The notes beneath the pieces were generated by a model. The model made no database searches. It saw nothing but the letters and a program-made list of their open reading frames with translations, and was not told where the DNA came from. The position numbers and the translations under genes were made by a program. Below are positions 34,383-45,312 of a stretch of 55,793 nt of DNA, piece by piece; within the stretch, counting starts at the first letter, position 1; every line of letters starts with the position of its first letter. The stretch is from NCBI GenBank assembly GCA_030694365.1, contig JAUXYM010000117.1:1-55793 (forward strand), read 5' to 3'. The DNA comes from Nevskia sp. (GTDB taxonomy: Bacteria; Pseudomonadota; Gammaproteobacteria; Nevskiales; Nevskiaceae).

Positions 34383-34423
34383 TCGCCTGCCTCGCTATTG
34401 AGACAGCCATCGAAAAAATGAAC

Positions 34424-34515
34424 CGTCATGCCCGCGAAGGCGGGCATCCAGTTTTCGCAGCTTAAAAGCACGGCGCTTCGCGCCGCTCTGGATTCCCGCC
34501 TTCGCGGGAATGACG
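34424..34515. repeat. REP-like palindromic repeat, copy 2
   Basis: CGTCATGCCCGCGAAGGCGG and, in mirror, CCGCCTTCGCGGGAATGACG, with CCAG/CTGG adjacent and an inner CGGCGCTTCGCGCCG hairpin. It fills the gap between hsdM and hsdS, inside what should be one operon, and could attenuate hsdS relative to hsdM. Same family as copies near 23.9 kb and 53.1 kb. Confidence 0.85.
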
Positions 34516-34530
34516 ATGGGTGAATTGGCA

Positions 34531-35997
34531 TCAGGAGTGCGTCAGCGCGCGGTGCAGTTCGGTTTTGAGCGCCGCCCGCGTCTCCGCAATCCGCGCCAGC
34601 AGCGCCTCATACTCCGGCAACAAATGATCCACATCGCCCGGCCCGGTGTCCGGGTTGTGCGGGTTTTTCAGGTCCAGGTTGTAGTTGCCGGCCTTGATCT
34701 GGTCGATCGACACGCACCAGGCCTGCTCGTTTTCCACGCGGGACTTGAAGCCGTCCGCCGCGTCGCCCCACCAGGCGCGCTCGGCGGCGAATTCCTCGAT
34801 GCGGATGGGTTTGCCTTTGTTGTAGCTCTTGGCGCCGGCCGGGTATGGGTGTTCGTAGTACCAGACCGCAGTCGTCGGCGCGCCCTTGGTGAAGAACAGC
34901 AGATTGGTGCGGATGCCGGTGTAGGGAGCGAACACGCCATTGGGCAGGCGCACGATCGTGTGCAGGTTGCAGTCGGCGAGCAGGGCTTCCTTGATGCGCG
35001 TCTTGACGCCTTCGCCGAACAAGGTGCCGTCGGGCAGCACCAGGCCGGCGCGACCGCCGCGCTTGAGAATCTTCATCAGCAGCACCAGGAACAGGTCGGC
35101 GGTTTCGCGGGTGCGGAACTCGGCGGGGTAGTTGGCCTCGATGCCGTCCTCTTCCATGCCGCCGAACGGCGGGTTGGTGACGATGACGTCCACCCGCTCC
35201 TTCGGCGACCAGTCGCGCAGCGGCCGGGCCAGGGTGTTTTCGTGGCGAACATTGGACGGCACGTCGATGCCGTGCAGCAGCAGGTTGGTCATGCACAGGA
35301 TGTGCGGCAGGTGCTTTTTCTCGATGCCCTGGAAGCAGTCCTGGATGAATTGCTCGTCGGCCTCGGTTTTGGCCTGCTTGCGCAGGTGGTCGACCACGCA
35401 GGTCAGAAAGCCGCCCGTTCCGCAGGCTGGATCGAGAATCGTCTCGCGCCTCTTCAGGCTGGGGTTGATCTGCTCGACGATGAACTGGGTAACCGCGCGC
35501 GGCGTGTAGAACTCGCCGGCGTTGCCGGCCGACTGCAGGTCCTTGAGGATCTTCTCGTAGATGTCGCCGAACATATGGCGGTCTTCGGAGGCGTTGAAAT
35601 CGATGCCGTTGATCTTGTTGATCACCTGCCGCATCAGGGTGCCGTTTTTCATGTAGTTGTTGGCGTCCTCGAACGCCATGCGGATCAGGCCGGCGATGCG
35701 GTCGCCGCCGCCGGTCAGCGCCTTGAGCCGGGGCAGCAGGCTGTTGTTGACGAAGTCGAGCAGGGCGTCGCCGGTGATGCCTTCGGGATCGGTGGCCCAG
35801 GTGGACCAGCGCAGATGCTTGGGCAGCGGCGACTTGTAGTGGTCGCGTAGCAGCTCCACCTCTTGCTCGCGGTCGTCAAAGATCTTGAGGAAGAACATCC
35901 AGCCGAGCTGCTCCAGGCGCTGGGCGTCGCCGTAGGTGCCGGCGTCCTTGCGCATGATGTCCTGGATGGATTTGACGAGGCTGGAGACGTTGGGCAT
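34531..35997 (-). CDS. hsdM: Type I N6-adenine DNA methyltransferase subunit
   Basis: A 488-residue HsdM from ATG 35997; an in-frame start at 36108 would add 37 residues without family features. The helical N-terminal domain includes QRLEQLGWMFFLKIFDDRE. The S-adenosylmethionine site is DPACGTGGF (189-197, motif I) and the catalytic motif is NPPF (275-278, motif IV), specific for adenine N6 methylation. LPDGTLFGEGVKTRIKEALL follows as in other type I methylases. Full length. It methylates the site chosen by HsdS to protect host DNA. Separated from hsdS by a REP-like element and preceded by the DUF3800 gene. Confidence 0.96.
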   Translation of the reverse strand: MPNVSSLVKSIQDIMRKDAGTYGDAQRLEQLGWMFFLKIFDDREQEVELLRDHYKSPLPKHLRWSTWATDPEGITGDALLDFVNNSLLPRLKALTGGGDRIAGLIRMAFEDANNYMKNGTLMRQVINKINGIDFNASEDRHMFGDIYEKILKDLQSAGNAGEFYTPRAVTQFIVEQINPSLKRRETILDPACGTGGFLTCVVDHLRKQAKTEADEQFIQDCFQGIEKKHLPHILCMTNLLLHGIDVPSNVRHENTLARPLRDWSPKERVDVIVTNPPFGGMEEDGIEANYPAEFRTRETADLFLVLLMKILKRGGRAGLVLPDGTLFGEGVKTRIKEALLADCNLHTIVRLPNGVFAPYTGIRTNLLFFTKGAPTTAVWYYEHPYPAGAKSYNKGKPIRIEEFAAERAWWGDAADGFKSRVENEQAWCVSIDQIKAGNYNLDLKNPHNPDTGPGDVDHLLPEYEALLARIAETRAALKTELHRALTHS

Positions 35998-36123
35998 GGG
36001 TCGGGCGGCTTTACGGTGTTCCGTAATCGGTGGATAATTTGCGGCAAGCTGGACTGGAAACTTCCGGTCGGCGCTGGGCTCCTGGGATTTCCCGGGGGCC
36101 CTTCGCATTTCTGGAGGCGGATT

Positions 36124-36882
36124 CTAGGGCAGTACCTTCAAGCCCCATCCTTCAACCTTGCCGTATGGGCTGCGGCGCAGCTTGGATTCGATGATCTCGT
36201 AGGCGCGGTTTTGCTGTTCGGGGCGCAGCTGATGCAGGGCAATGGGCCGAGCCATCAGGTCCGCAAGCTGCAGGCCCGCCGAGTTGGAAGCCTTGGTCGC
36301 CATGACCACGTCGAACGGGAAGCTTCTGCGCAGCGCGTTTGCGCCGTCGCAGACCCGGCGGAAGGCCAGCTCCAGTTCGGCGTCCTCGCGCCGGCCCCGG
36401 CATTCCACGATCACCGGAGTGCGCCGGTCCTGCTGCCGCAGACTCTGCAGGTGGGTGAACACGCGCTCCAAGCCGGCTTCCATCGCGTAGTCGTAAGGGT
36501 TCACGGGCTGACGGTAGCGCGTGGCCAGGGCCGTCTTGTCGATGACCACGGCTACCAGCGTGGCCGGCAAGGACTGGATCAGCTGGTTGAGCCCTTCCAG
36601 GAACCGCTCGCGTAGCGGCTTCTGCAGCAGGAACAGGAATTGGCCGAACGGTTTGCGAATCTCGTGTTCGTGCAGTACCACTTCGTCGTGACCCCAGAAT
36701 TCCAGTTTGAAGCGCTGCAGATCACGGCAGACCTGATCGACGTAATCCGCCTTGCGCATGATCACGAACAGCAGCACGAAGACCGGGAACTGCGGATCGA
36801 TGGTTTTGAGGTTGTGGTCGCCGCTCTCGTCGACGAAGACGAGATAGTCGCTGAAGCTTTGGGGTGTCGCGTCCACGGTCAA
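36124..36882 (-). CDS. DUF3800 protein inserted between hsdR and hsdM
   Basis: A 252-residue protein starting at TTG 36882 (or GTG 36876), overlapping the hsdR stop by four bases, so translation is coupled to hsdR. DUF3800 signatures are present: [13 protein letters not shown] near the N-terminus (Asp-Glu-Ser-Gly-Asp) and [17 protein letters not shown] near the C-terminus (Leu-Ala-Asp), with VVIDKTAL and [16 protein letters not shown] between. The acidic residues are spaced as in an RNase H-like nuclease fold; activity has not been shown for the family as far as I know. The family often appears in defence and mobile islands. Here it is probably an accessory of the type I system. Confidence 0.88.
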   Translation of the reverse strand: MTVDATPQSFSDYLVFVDESGDHNLKTIDPQFPVFVLLFVIMRKADYVDQVCRDLQRFKLEFWGHDEVVLHEHEIRKPFGQFLFLLQKPLRERFLEGLNQLIQSLPATLVAVVIDKTALATRYRQPVNPYDYAMEAGLERVFTHLQSLRQQDRRTPVIVECRGRREDAELELAFRRVCDGANALRRSFPFDVVMATKASNSAGLQLADLMARPIALHQLRPEQQNRAYEIIESKLRRSPYGKVEGWGLKVLP

Positions 36883-39251
36883 GCCGCTTGCGCGTAAAGC
36901 GCCGATTCCAGTTGCCGGATGGCGGCAAGGTAATTCGGCTTGCCGCCGAAAATCCTGACGATCTCCGTCGGCGTACCGAAAGCCGTCAGCGGATCAACCT
37001 TGAGGATGTCCAGCGACTCGACGCTGCGAATGCCGCCATCGGCGTATTTGTCCAGCAGGACATCGAGTACCGCGCGGGCCTGGTCGCCGTGCTGGGCGAA
37101 GACGTGCCGCTTGCGGACGTTGTCGGCGCGCTCGCGCCGGGTGAGCGGCGGCTGGTCGAAAGCCACATGGCAGACGAGATCGAAGGCGTCGTAGTCACGG
37201 CCGACCTGTTCGGCGAGTTCGTCGAGGAATACGCCCTGACCGGCCAGTTCCTCGACCAGCGCCTGCTTGCGGGCAGCGTCGTTCCAGGCGTTGAGGAAGG
37301 CATCGAGTGAGCTATAGGTCTTGAGCAGCGTCTTGCGCGTGTAGTCGCGCAGCGATTCGGTGATCAGCCGGCCGTCTTCATCGAGGTACTGGACGCGCTC
37401 GGTGGCGACAGCGACTTCGACATCGTGGACCACATACTTCCTGGGGCGCTCGCCGACGCCGAGCGTTTCACCGGGACCGGTGATCGGGTAGGCCTCGCTG
37501 GCGCCAGCCTCTTCGGCCGGGTCCCCGTCCACGGGCTCGTCCGGGGGCACCGGCGAGTCGTCGGCACCGGGCTGATAGATCTGCACCGGGTCGCCATCGA
37601 AGTCAGGGTCTGCAAACAGCGCCGTGGCCCGCTTGAAATCCATGATGGTGAAGAACAGCTTGCCGTAGTCCTCGTTGATGCGCGTACCGCGGCCGATGAT
37701 CTGCTTGAATTCGGTCATCGAGGCGATGCGGCGATCCAGCACGATCAGCTGGCAGGTCTGCGCATCCACGCCGGTGGTCATCAGCCGCGAGGTCGTGGCG
37801 ATGACCGGGTAGGTCTTCTCGGGATCAATGAAGTTATCGAGTTGCGCCTTGCCCTCGTCGTTGTCGCCAGTGATACGAACGACATAAAGCTTGTTGGCAG
37901 CGGCGAGATCGGCGTTGGCATTGACCAAGGCCTGGCGCATGCGTTCGGCATGGTCGATGTTCTCGCAGAAGACGATGGTCTTGGCGTAGCGATCGGTGGC
38001 TTTCAGGAACTCCGTGACCTTGGCGGCAACCAGGTTGGTGCGCTTCTCCAGAATCAGATTGCGGTCGAAGTCGAGATCGTTGTACTCGCGGTCCTCGATC
38101 TCGTTGCCGTACTTGTCGAGTTGGCCGATCGAGGGCCGCCAGCCGTCGAGGTCTCGGTCGAAGCCGATGCGAACGACCTTGTAAGGAGCCAGAAAGCCGT
38201 CGGCGATGCCTTGCCTCAGCGAATACAGGTAGATGGGGTCACCGAAGTACTCGATGTTGGAGACTTCTTCCGTCTCCTTGGGTGTGGCCGTGAGGCCGAT
38301 CTGCGTGGCGGAGCCGAAATACTCCAGCACCTTGCGCCAGGCAGCATCGTCGGCGGCGCTGCCGCGGTGGCACTCGTCGACCACGATCAGATCGAAAAAG
38401 TCGGGCGAGAACTGCTTGTAGATGTTCTGCTCTTCTTCCGTGCCGGTCACCGCCTGGTACAGCGCGAGATAAATCTCGAAGGCCTTGTCGGCCGTCCGGT
38501 TGGTGATCTTGGTCATTGCCTGACCAAAGGGCTTGAAGTCGTTGGTCTTGGTCTGATCAGCGAGGATGTTGCGGTCTACCAGAAACAGGATTCGCTTCTT
38601 GGCCTTGGATTTCCACAGCCGCCAGATGATCTGGAAGGCCGTGTAGGTCTTGCCGGTACCGGTGGCCATGACCAGCAGGATGCGGTTCTCGCCGCGGGCG
38701 ATGGCATCGACGGTGCGATTGATCGCATTGAGCTGGTAGTAGCGAGGTGCCTTGCCGGAGCCGTCGTCGTAGTAATCCTGCGTGGCAACCGCTTCCTGCT
38801 CCGGCGTATAGCCCTTCGCCTTGCGATAGCGCGCCCATAGCTCTTCGGACGTCGGAAACTGATCCAGCGGGATTTCGCGCTCGACCGGATCGGAGTTGCC
38901 GGTCCGGTCGTGTTCCAGAAAGGCGTCGCCGTTTGAGCTGTAGGCGAACGGCACATCAAGAATTTCGGCGTATTCGAGAGCCTGCTGCATGCCCGCGCCA
39001 ACCGAGTGCTTGTTGTCCTTGGCTTCGATGACCGCGATCGGAATGTTGGGCTTGTAGAACAGGATGTAGTCGGCCTTTTTGGCCTCGCCGCGCCGGACCA
39101 TCTTGCCGCGAACGATGACCCGGCCTTTGGTGAAGAAGCGCTCTTCCAGTACCTGCGTCATCAGGTTCCACTTGCTGCCGTCGACGCCGAGGATGGCCGG
39201 CGTGATGAACTTGGTGCGGATATCCGCTTCGGTCAGCGCCGACTTGTTCAC
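36879..39251 (-). CDS. hsdR: Type I restriction endonuclease, motor and nuclease subunit
   Basis: A 790-residue HsdR of the shorter EcoEI/EcoAI type, starting at GTG 39251. The N-terminal PD-(D/E)xK nuclease is visible as KADYILF (Asp61) and AVIEAKD (Glu76, Lys78). The superfamily 2 motor has ATGTGKT (196-202), DECH (292-295), TATPKE, and late motifs in [14 protein letters not shown]. After about 590 there is an acidic Pro/Glu/Asp linker ([20 protein letters not shown]), then the EcoEI_R_C-type helical domain. It translocates and cuts DNA lacking host methylation when bound to HsdM/HsdS. First gene of the operon hsdR-DUF3800-hsdM-hsdS. No lesion is visible. Confidence 0.95.
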   Translation of the reverse strand: MNKSALTEADIRTKFITPAILGVDGSKWNLMTQVLEERFFTKGRVIVRGKMVRRGEAKKADYILFYKPNIPIAVIEAKDNKHSVGAGMQQALEYAEILDVPFAYSSNGDAFLEHDRTGNSDPVEREIPLDQFPTSEELWARYRKAKGYTPEQEAVATQDYYDDGSGKAPRYYQLNAINRTVDAIARGENRILLVMATGTGKTYTAFQIIWRLWKSKAKKRILFLVDRNILADQTKTNDFKPFGQAMTKITNRTADKAFEIYLALYQAVTGTEEEQNIYKQFSPDFFDLIVVDECHRGSAADDAAWRKVLEYFGSATQIGLTATPKETEEVSNIEYFGDPIYLYSLRQGIADGFLAPYKVVRIGFDRDLDGWRPSIGQLDKYGNEIEDREYNDLDFDRNLILEKRTNLVAAKVTEFLKATDRYAKTIVFCENIDHAERMRQALVNANADLAAANKLYVVRITGDNDEGKAQLDNFIDPEKTYPVIATTSRLMTTGVDAQTCQLIVLDRRIASMTEFKQIIGRGTRINEDYGKLFFTIMDFKRATALFADPDFDGDPVQIYQPGADDSPVPPDEPVDGDPAEEAGASEAYPITGPGETLGVGERPRKYVVHDVEVAVATERVQYLDEDGRLITESLRDYTRKTLLKTYSSLDAFLNAWNDAARKQALVEELAGQGVFLDELAEQVGRDYDAFDLVCHVAFDQPPLTRRERADNVRKRHVFAQHGDQARAVLDVLLDKYADGGIRSVESLDILKVDPLTAFGTPTEIVRIFGGKPNYLAAIRQLESALYAQAA

Positions 39252-39411
39252 AGGTTCGCCGAAGGTGGATCAAGTCGCGCGAAGGCAAGCGCGACGTGGA
39301 TTGACGGACGCAGGATTGGCACCACCACGGTTCTCACGGTGAGCAGTATCGGCAGGATTCGTCAGGATGGTAACTCAGCCTTCCGCGCAGAAAAGTGAAC
39401 CCGTCAGCAAC

Positions 39412-39436
39412 AAAAAAACCGCCCGAGGGGCGGCCT
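39412..39436 (-). terminator. Terminator of the pnt operon
   Basis: On the minus strand, CCGCCC-CTC-GGGCGG is followed by a run of T residues. It lies about 50 nt beyond the pntB stop. Between it and hsdR (39252-39411) I see no gene; that gap holds the hsdR promoter region, without a clear consensus. Confidence 0.8.
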
Positions 39437-39487
39437 TTCTGTTGAAGCGGTGCAGCCTAGTGATCGCCGCCATCCAGCCCCGACGGC

Positions 39488-40912
<1,425 letters not shown>

Positions 40913-40919
40913 GTCGGTC

Positions 40920-41213
40920 TTAAGCCTTCTTCTTGTCTGAGGACTTGAACATCTGCAACATCCGCTCGGTCACCACGTAGCCGCCGGCCGCATTGCCGGC
41001 ACCGAGCAGCACGCCGACGAAGCCGATCACCTGCTCGGTCACCGAGGTGGCATTGAGCAGCGCGAACAGCGCGCCGACGACGACGATGCCATGCACGAAG
41101 TTGCTGCCCGACATCAGCGGCGTGTGCAGGATCGACGGCACCCGGCCGATGATCTCGTAGCCGGTGAAGGCGGCGAGCATGAAGATGTACAGCGCGATGA
41201 ATCCGGTGAGCAT
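40920..41213 (-). CDS. pntAB: NAD(P) transhydrogenase alpha subunit, membrane part
   Basis: A 97-residue protein with three hydrophobic helices (GFIALYIFMLAAFTGYEII, IVVGALFALLNATSV, QVIGFVGVLLGAGNAAGGYV), followed by MLQMF and a Lys-rich end. This is the split C-terminal (transmembrane) half of PntA as found in species with three-gene pnt operons. The SGSNFVHGI motif between helices is typical. It is separated from pntAA by a methyltransferase gene but lies 6 nt before pntB. Confidence 0.95.
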   Translation of the reverse strand: MLTGFIALYIFMLAAFTGYEIIGRVPSILHTPLMSGSNFVHGIVVVGALFALLNATSVTEQVIGFVGVLLGAGNAAGGYVVTERMLQMFKSSDKKKA

Positions 41214-41236
41214 GATCGGGCCTTTGTGTGTGAAAT

Positions 41237-41255
41237 CCAGTTACAACCCAGTTAC
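41237..41255. promoter_or_regulatory. Direct repeat upstream of pntAB
   Basis: CCAGTTAC occurs at 41237-41244 and 41248-41255, 11 bp apart (one helical turn), 24-42 nt before the pntAB start. The gap is also unusually AT-rich. It could be a regulator site or part of an internal promoter that became necessary when the operon was split; no regulator is identified. Confidence 0.35.
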
Positions 41256-41310
41256 CACTTGTAATGACTGGTGACGACTTTTGACGACGATTGATGAGGC
41301 TTGATCAGGG

Positions 41311-42003
41311 TCAGATGCGAAAGGCATTCAGGATGCGGCGCAAGCCGCGTCTTTCCTTGGCCAGCCCCCGTGCTTTCTGCAGATAAAGCTCCGGGTGAAC
41401 GTAACAGTCTCCCTGAAACGGCTTGCTGCTTTCGGTCAGCGGATGACCGTTGCGGCAAACCAGAAACAGGTTCTGCCGATACCACCAGTCGACGTCCGGA
41501 TCATTCCAGAACCGTTCGCGGAAAACGTCCAGCATGACGAAATCTTGAGCGGCGAACTTGGTCTGCCAATAAGTCGGCCATTGCTCGTTGATGTGATTCT
41601 CTCCCCCCTGCAAAGGAATCGCCGCCGAGAACAGGATGACCTCCGCCGATTCGCAAAGTCCGGCCACGATCTGGTCGGCATGACTGGCCGGCAGGTGTTC
41701 AACCACTTCCAGGCAGATGGCGAGGTCGAAACGACCGATGCCCTTGAAGCTCATCAGATCGGTTTCGATGAACTCGGCTGCAGCGATCAGCCGCTGATCG
41801 ACCGGGACATGAGGGCCGTCGAGGCCCTTGATCTCAGATCCCAGCGACTTGGCGACCGAGGCCCAGGTGCCGATCCCACAGCCGACGTCGACGACAGTCC
41901 GAGGCTGCAGCATCGAGAAAACCTCAGGCAGGATCACTTGCGCCGCACCGACGGAAAAAAACTGACTGCCGTAAGTGTGCAACGGCTTTTTCGTGAGGTG
42001 CAT
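41311..42003 (-). CDS. Class I SAM-dependent methyltransferase inserted in the pnt operon
   Basis: A 230-residue soluble protein with the S-adenosylmethionine-binding loop VVDVGCGIGTW (37-47), an acidic residue after strand 2 (IKGLDGP), and the post-motif FDLAICLEVVEHLP. This is the Methyltransf_11/23-like layout. The later part has GGENHINEQWPTYWQTKF and DWWYRQNLFLVCRN, seen in glycan- or polysaccharide-linked methyltransferases, so a sugar-type substrate is possible but uncertain. It lies between pntAA and pntAB on the same strand, with slightly AT-richer DNA than either neighbour, which suggests insertion after operon formation. Confidence 0.88.
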   Translation of the reverse strand: MHLTKKPLHTYGSQFFSVGAAQVILPEVFSMLQPRTVVDVGCGIGTWASVAKSLGSEIKGLDGPHVPVDQRLIAAAEFIETDLMSFKGIGRFDLAICLEVVEHLPASHADQIVAGLCESAEVILFSAAIPLQGGENHINEQWPTYWQTKFAAQDFVMLDVFRERFWNDPDVDWWYRQNLFLVCRNGHPLTESSKPFQGDCYVHPELYLQKARGLAKERRGLRRILNAFRI

Positions 42004-42042
42004 CGCGGTTCCCGGTAGCAGGCTCGCTCGATCCTGTCTCGA

Positions 42043-43173
42043 CTAGGCGGCTGCCTCGACCGCCTTCTTCGCCGCTTCGTTCATGATCTCGCCGCCGTGG
42101 GTCAGGCAGCTCTTGGCGATGATTTCATCGCTCCAGTCGAGCGCGATCGCCTGGTCCTTCAGGAACAGTTCGATCAGGTTGTACTGGTTCTTCGCGTACA
42201 GCTCGCTGGCGTGTTCGCCGAGCAGGCTGGGCACGTTGATCGGCGCGACGATGGTCACTTGGCCGACTGTGGTGGTTTCGCCGGGCACTGTGTACTCGGT
42301 GTTGCCGCCGCCTTCGGCCGCGAGATCGATGATCACGCTGCCGGCCTTCATGCCGTCGACCTGCGCCTTCGAGATCAGCTTCGGGCTCGGCCGGCCCGGA
42401 ATCGCGGCGGTGGTGATGATGATATCGGCGGTCTGGATGTGCTTGGTGACGACGGCGGCGATCTTCGCCTTCTCCTCGTCGGTCAGCTCGCGGGCGTAGC
42501 CGCCGGCGCCGCGGGCATCGACACCGGTGTCGATGAACTTGGCACCAAGGGATTCGACCTGCTCCTTCACTTCCGGACGCACGTCATAGCCTTCGACCTT
42601 GGCACCGATGCGCCGTGAGGTGGCGATCGCCGACAGGCCGGCGACGCCGACGCCCATCACCAGCACCGTGCCCGGCTTGATCGAGCCGGTGGCGAAGGTG
42701 GTCATCGGCATCATCCGGGCGATGCTGGTGGCCCCCATCAACGCGCCGTAATAGCCGGCGAGCGCGGCCTGGGACGACAGCGCGTCCATCGACTGCGCGC
42801 GGGTAATGCGCGGCACCAGCTCCATCGCGAAGCAGGTGATCTTCTTGTCGCGCAGCGCCTTGACCAGCTCGACTTCCTTGTGGGCGTAGACGAACGACAG
42901 CAGGATCGCGCCCTCCTTCATCGCACCGACGGTTTCGACGCTCGGCGGCTGCACGGCCAGCACGATGTCGGCATCCGACACCAGGCCCTGCGGGTTGACG
43001 GCGAAGGCGACGTTCTTGAACGCGGCATCCGGCAGCTTCACGGCGTCGCCGGCGGAAGACTGCATATGCAGTTCGGCACCGAGCTTGGTCAGCTTGTCGG
43101 CGACGGCAGGAACCAACGCCACGCGGCGCTCGTTGGCGCGGGTTTCCTTCAGCACGGCAATTTTCACCGGCAT
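42043..43173 (-). CDS. pntAA: NAD(P) transhydrogenase alpha subunit, NAD-binding part
   Basis: A 376-residue protein from ATG 43173 with a GAGGA site upstream; the open frame further 5' is not family-like. The alanine-dehydrogenase/transhydrogenase N-terminal signature PVKIAVLKETRANERRVAL is at the start. The NAD-binding Rossmann loop is VLVMGVGVAGLSAIATSRRIGA, followed by the mobile-loop region and VIIDLAAEGGGNTEYTVPGE. It is the soluble domain I of a three-subunit transhydrogenase. A terminator-like hairpin lies in its leader. Its stop is 39 nt before the methyltransferase gene. Confidence 0.96.
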   Translation of the reverse strand: MPVKIAVLKETRANERRVALVPAVADKLTKLGAELHMQSSAGDAVKLPDAAFKNVAFAVNPQGLVSDADIVLAVQPPSVETVGAMKEGAILLSFVYAHKEVELVKALRDKKITCFAMELVPRITRAQSMDALSSQAALAGYYGALMGATSIARMMPMTTFATGSIKPGTVLVMGVGVAGLSAIATSRRIGAKVEGYDVRPEVKEQVESLGAKFIDTGVDARGAGGYARELTDEEKAKIAAVVTKHIQTADIIITTAAIPGRPSPKLISKAQVDGMKAGSVIIDLAAEGGGNTEYTVPGETTTVGQVTIVAPINVPSLLGEHASELYAKNQYNLIELFLKDQAIALDWSDEIIAKSCLTHGGEIMNEAAKKAVEAAA

Positions 43174-43206
43174 GGACAATCCTCGATTGCAGACGTGATA
43201 GGCACG

Positions 43207-43243
43207 AAAAAGCCGAAGGTCCCGGGGGTTTTCCGGCTTCGGC
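43207..43243 (-). terminator. Terminator-like hairpin in the pntAA leader
   Basis: On the minus strand GCCGAAG pairs with CTTCGGC, with a GC-rich inner loop, followed immediately by TTTTT, about 34 nt before the pntAA start. No minus-strand gene lies upstream, so it would be an attenuator if the promoter is upstream of it, or a relic. The remaining gap to the DUF4331 gene (about 140 bp) holds the divergent promoters; none is clear. Confidence 0.4.
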
Positions 43244-43381
43244 GGTCCGAAGTCTAGCCGATGGGGTGGGCAATCACACAGCCGCTGCATCCGATGCCGA
43301 TGACGGCGAGTAAGGCCAAGAGAACGGTCGATTACGACCGGATCGTCGCCCGCCACACCCATAACGACATTGGAGATCAAT

Positions 43382-44950
43382 ATGTTCATGAGGAATGCAA
43401 TTCCGCTCGCGCTCGCGGCTGCCGCCGCCAGCCTGACGGCCCAGGCGTCCAGCCACCGTGAGGCACCGTTCATCGCGCAGAATCCCAGCGTCGACGGCAC
43501 CGATTTCTACCTGTTCAACAGCTACGAGGCCGGCCGCACGGGCTTCGTCACCCTGATCGCCAACTACAACCCGTTGCAGGACGCCTACGGCGGCCCGAAC
43601 TACTTCGCGCTGAACCCGCAGGCCCTGTACGAGATCCACATCGACAACAACGCCGATGCGGTCGAAGACCTGACCTTCCAGTTCCGCTTCACCAATGCTT
43701 TCGCGGCGCTCAGCGTGCCGGTCGGCATGATTGATGGCGTGGCCACCAGCCTGCCGATTCCGCTGATCAACCTGCCGCCGACCGGCAACCTGCCGACCCT
43801 GAACCGCACCGAGAGCTACACGGTCAGCCTGGTTCGCGGCCCGCGCCGGGGTGCCAACGTGCAGCCGCTGACCAATGCTGCTGGCGGCGGCACCACGTTC
43901 ACCAAGCCGGTCGACAACATCGGCAACAAGTCGATTCCGGACTACGTGGCCTACGCCAACCAGTTCATCTACAGCGTCAACATTCCGAGCTGCGCCACGC
44001 CGGGCAAGCTGTTCGTCGGTCAGCGTCGCGAAGGCTTCGCGGTAAACCTGGGCGAAATCTTTGACCTGGTCAATCTGGTGCCGCTGGCCAGCGTCACGCC
44101 GCGTGACTCCAAGGGCAGCGCCACCGCCGACAAGAACATCACCACCCTGGCGCTGGAAGTGCCGATCAGCTGCCTGACCGCCTCGACTGCCCAGCCGATC
44201 ATCGGCGCCTGGACCACGTCCAGCTTGCGTCAGGCACGGGTGCTCAACCCGGCGCCGCAGGGCCCGGTCACGGCGACCGGCGCCAGCCCGCGCAGTTTCG
44301 GACCGGAAGTGTCCGGCGGCGCCTGGACCCAGGTTTCGCGCCTCGGTTCGCCGCTGGTCAATGAAGTGGTCATCGGCCTCACCGACAAGGACAAGTTCAA
44401 CGCCTCCGAGCCGAAGAACGATGGCCAGTTCGCCAAATACGTGACCAACCCGACCTTGCCGGTGCTGCTCAACGCCCTGTTCGGCGCTGCTGCCAACGTG
44501 CCGGCGACGCCGCGCGGCGACATCGTTCAGGCGTTCCTGACCGGCGTCGCCAACGTCAACATGCCGGCCAACGTCGTCGCCTCGGAAATGTTGCGCCTGA
44601 ACACGGCGATTGCGGCCACGCCGGCGGCCACCCAGGTCAATGTCGGCGCGGCGCTGTGCTTCACCAACGACGGCGCGCTGCTGCTGACCAATCCGGGCTG
44701 CGATCCGGCCGGCTTCCCGAACGGCCGTCGTCCGGGTGACGACATCGTCGACATCGAACTGTCGGTGGTCGAAGGCTTCCTGCTTGGCGCTGCCAACCCG
44801 AACCGCGCCGACGGCGCTTATCAGGTCTATACCGACGGCGCGTTCCAGGATGTTTCGCAGTTCGACGTCAGCTTCCCGTACCTGAAAGCTCCGCTGCCGG
44901 GCTCGCCGAATGGCGTCAACGGCATCAGCAATCCGACCCCGGCGCTGTAA
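43382..44950 (+). CDS. DUF4331 family exported protein
   Basis: A 522-residue protein from ATG 43382 with GGAGA upstream. A signal peptide (residues 1-22) is followed by SSHREAPFIAQNPSVDGTDF, the hallmark of DUF4331, where the His and the Asp may bind metal. Further features are YALNPQALYEIHIDNNADA-like segments, LVRGPRRG, FVGQRREGFAVNLGEIFDL, and the C-terminal GDDIVDIELSVVEGFLLG. Beta-rich and probably periplasmic or surface-exposed. It precedes a small lipoprotein gene by 13 nt and faces HupE/TPR/DUF6279 genes across a terminator; this neighbourhood recurs with DUF4331 in other proteobacteria. Function unknown. Confidence 0.93.
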   Translation: MFMRNAIPLALAAAAASLTAQASSHREAPFIAQNPSVDGTDFYLFNSYEAGRTGFVTLIANYNPLQDAYGGPNYFALNPQALYEIHIDNNADAVEDLTFQFRFTNAFAALSVPVGMIDGVATSLPIPLINLPPTGNLPTLNRTESYTVSLVRGPRRGANVQPLTNAAGGGTTFTKPVDNIGNKSIPDYVAYANQFIYSVNIPSCATPGKLFVGQRREGFAVNLGEIFDLVNLVPLASVTPRDSKGSATADKNITTLALEVPISCLTASTAQPIIGAWTTSSLRQARVLNPAPQGPVTATGASPRSFGPEVSGGAWTQVSRLGSPLVNEVVIGLTDKDKFNASEPKNDGQFAKYVTNPTLPVLLNALFGAAANVPATPRGDIVQAFLTGVANVNMPANVVASEMLRLNTAIAATPAATQVNVGAALCFTNDGALLLTNPGCDPAGFPNGRRPGDDIVDIELSVVEGFLLGAANPNRADGAYQVYTDGAFQDVSQFDVSFPYLKAPLPGSPNGVNGISNPTPAL

Positions 44951-44963
44951 ACGGAGACCGACC

Positions 44964-45218
44964 ATGAACAAGTCCCTGCTAGCCGTGGTGCTGGCCAGTG
45001 CCGTGCTCGCCGCCTGCGATAACGGTGGCGGTGCTGCTCCGGCACCGCCACCCGCACCGGCACCGGCACCCGATGGTCCGACCGGCCCCTCGCTTGCTTC
45101 CGTTGTATTCGATGCCTTCGACCAGACCAGCGAAACCTCGCTGCCTTTCGATATCAACGTGCTCGATCTCGATCCCTCCGACGAGACGGCGACCTTGTAC
45201 GACGATCTGCTGGTCTGA
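44964..45218 (+). CDS. Small predicted lipoprotein next to DUF4331
   Basis: An 84-residue protein with an N-terminal lipobox: MNKSLLAVVLASAVLAACDN, with Cys19 the probable lipidated residue. A Pro-Ala repeat linker (APPPAPAPAPDG) follows, then an acidic short C-terminal part (FDINVLDLDPSDETATLYDD). The final Asp-rich segment is DLDPSDETATLYDDLLV-like and resembles nothing I can name. It is 13 nt downstream of the DUF4331 gene and followed by a strong terminator, so the two form an operon. Possibly an anchor or partner of the DUF4331 protein. Confidence 0.8.
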   Translation: MNKSLLAVVLASAVLAACDNGGGAAPAPPPAPAPAPDGPTGPSLASVVFDAFDQTSETSLPFDINVLDLDPSDETATLYDDLLV

Positions 45219-45252
45219 GCATCTGACCTGCCCGAACCCGCTGTAACCTTGA

Positions 45253-45278
45253 ACCCCGCCGCTGGCGGGGTTTTTTTT
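45253..45278 (+). terminator. Intrinsic terminator of the DUF4331 operon
   Basis: ACCCCGCC-GCT-GGCGGGG followed by eight T residues, 35 nt past the lipoprotein stop. A textbook Rho-independent terminator. Confidence 0.9.
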
Positions 45279-45312
45279 GAGCTTCAGGCCCCATTTTCAG
45301 ACCTTCAGACCT

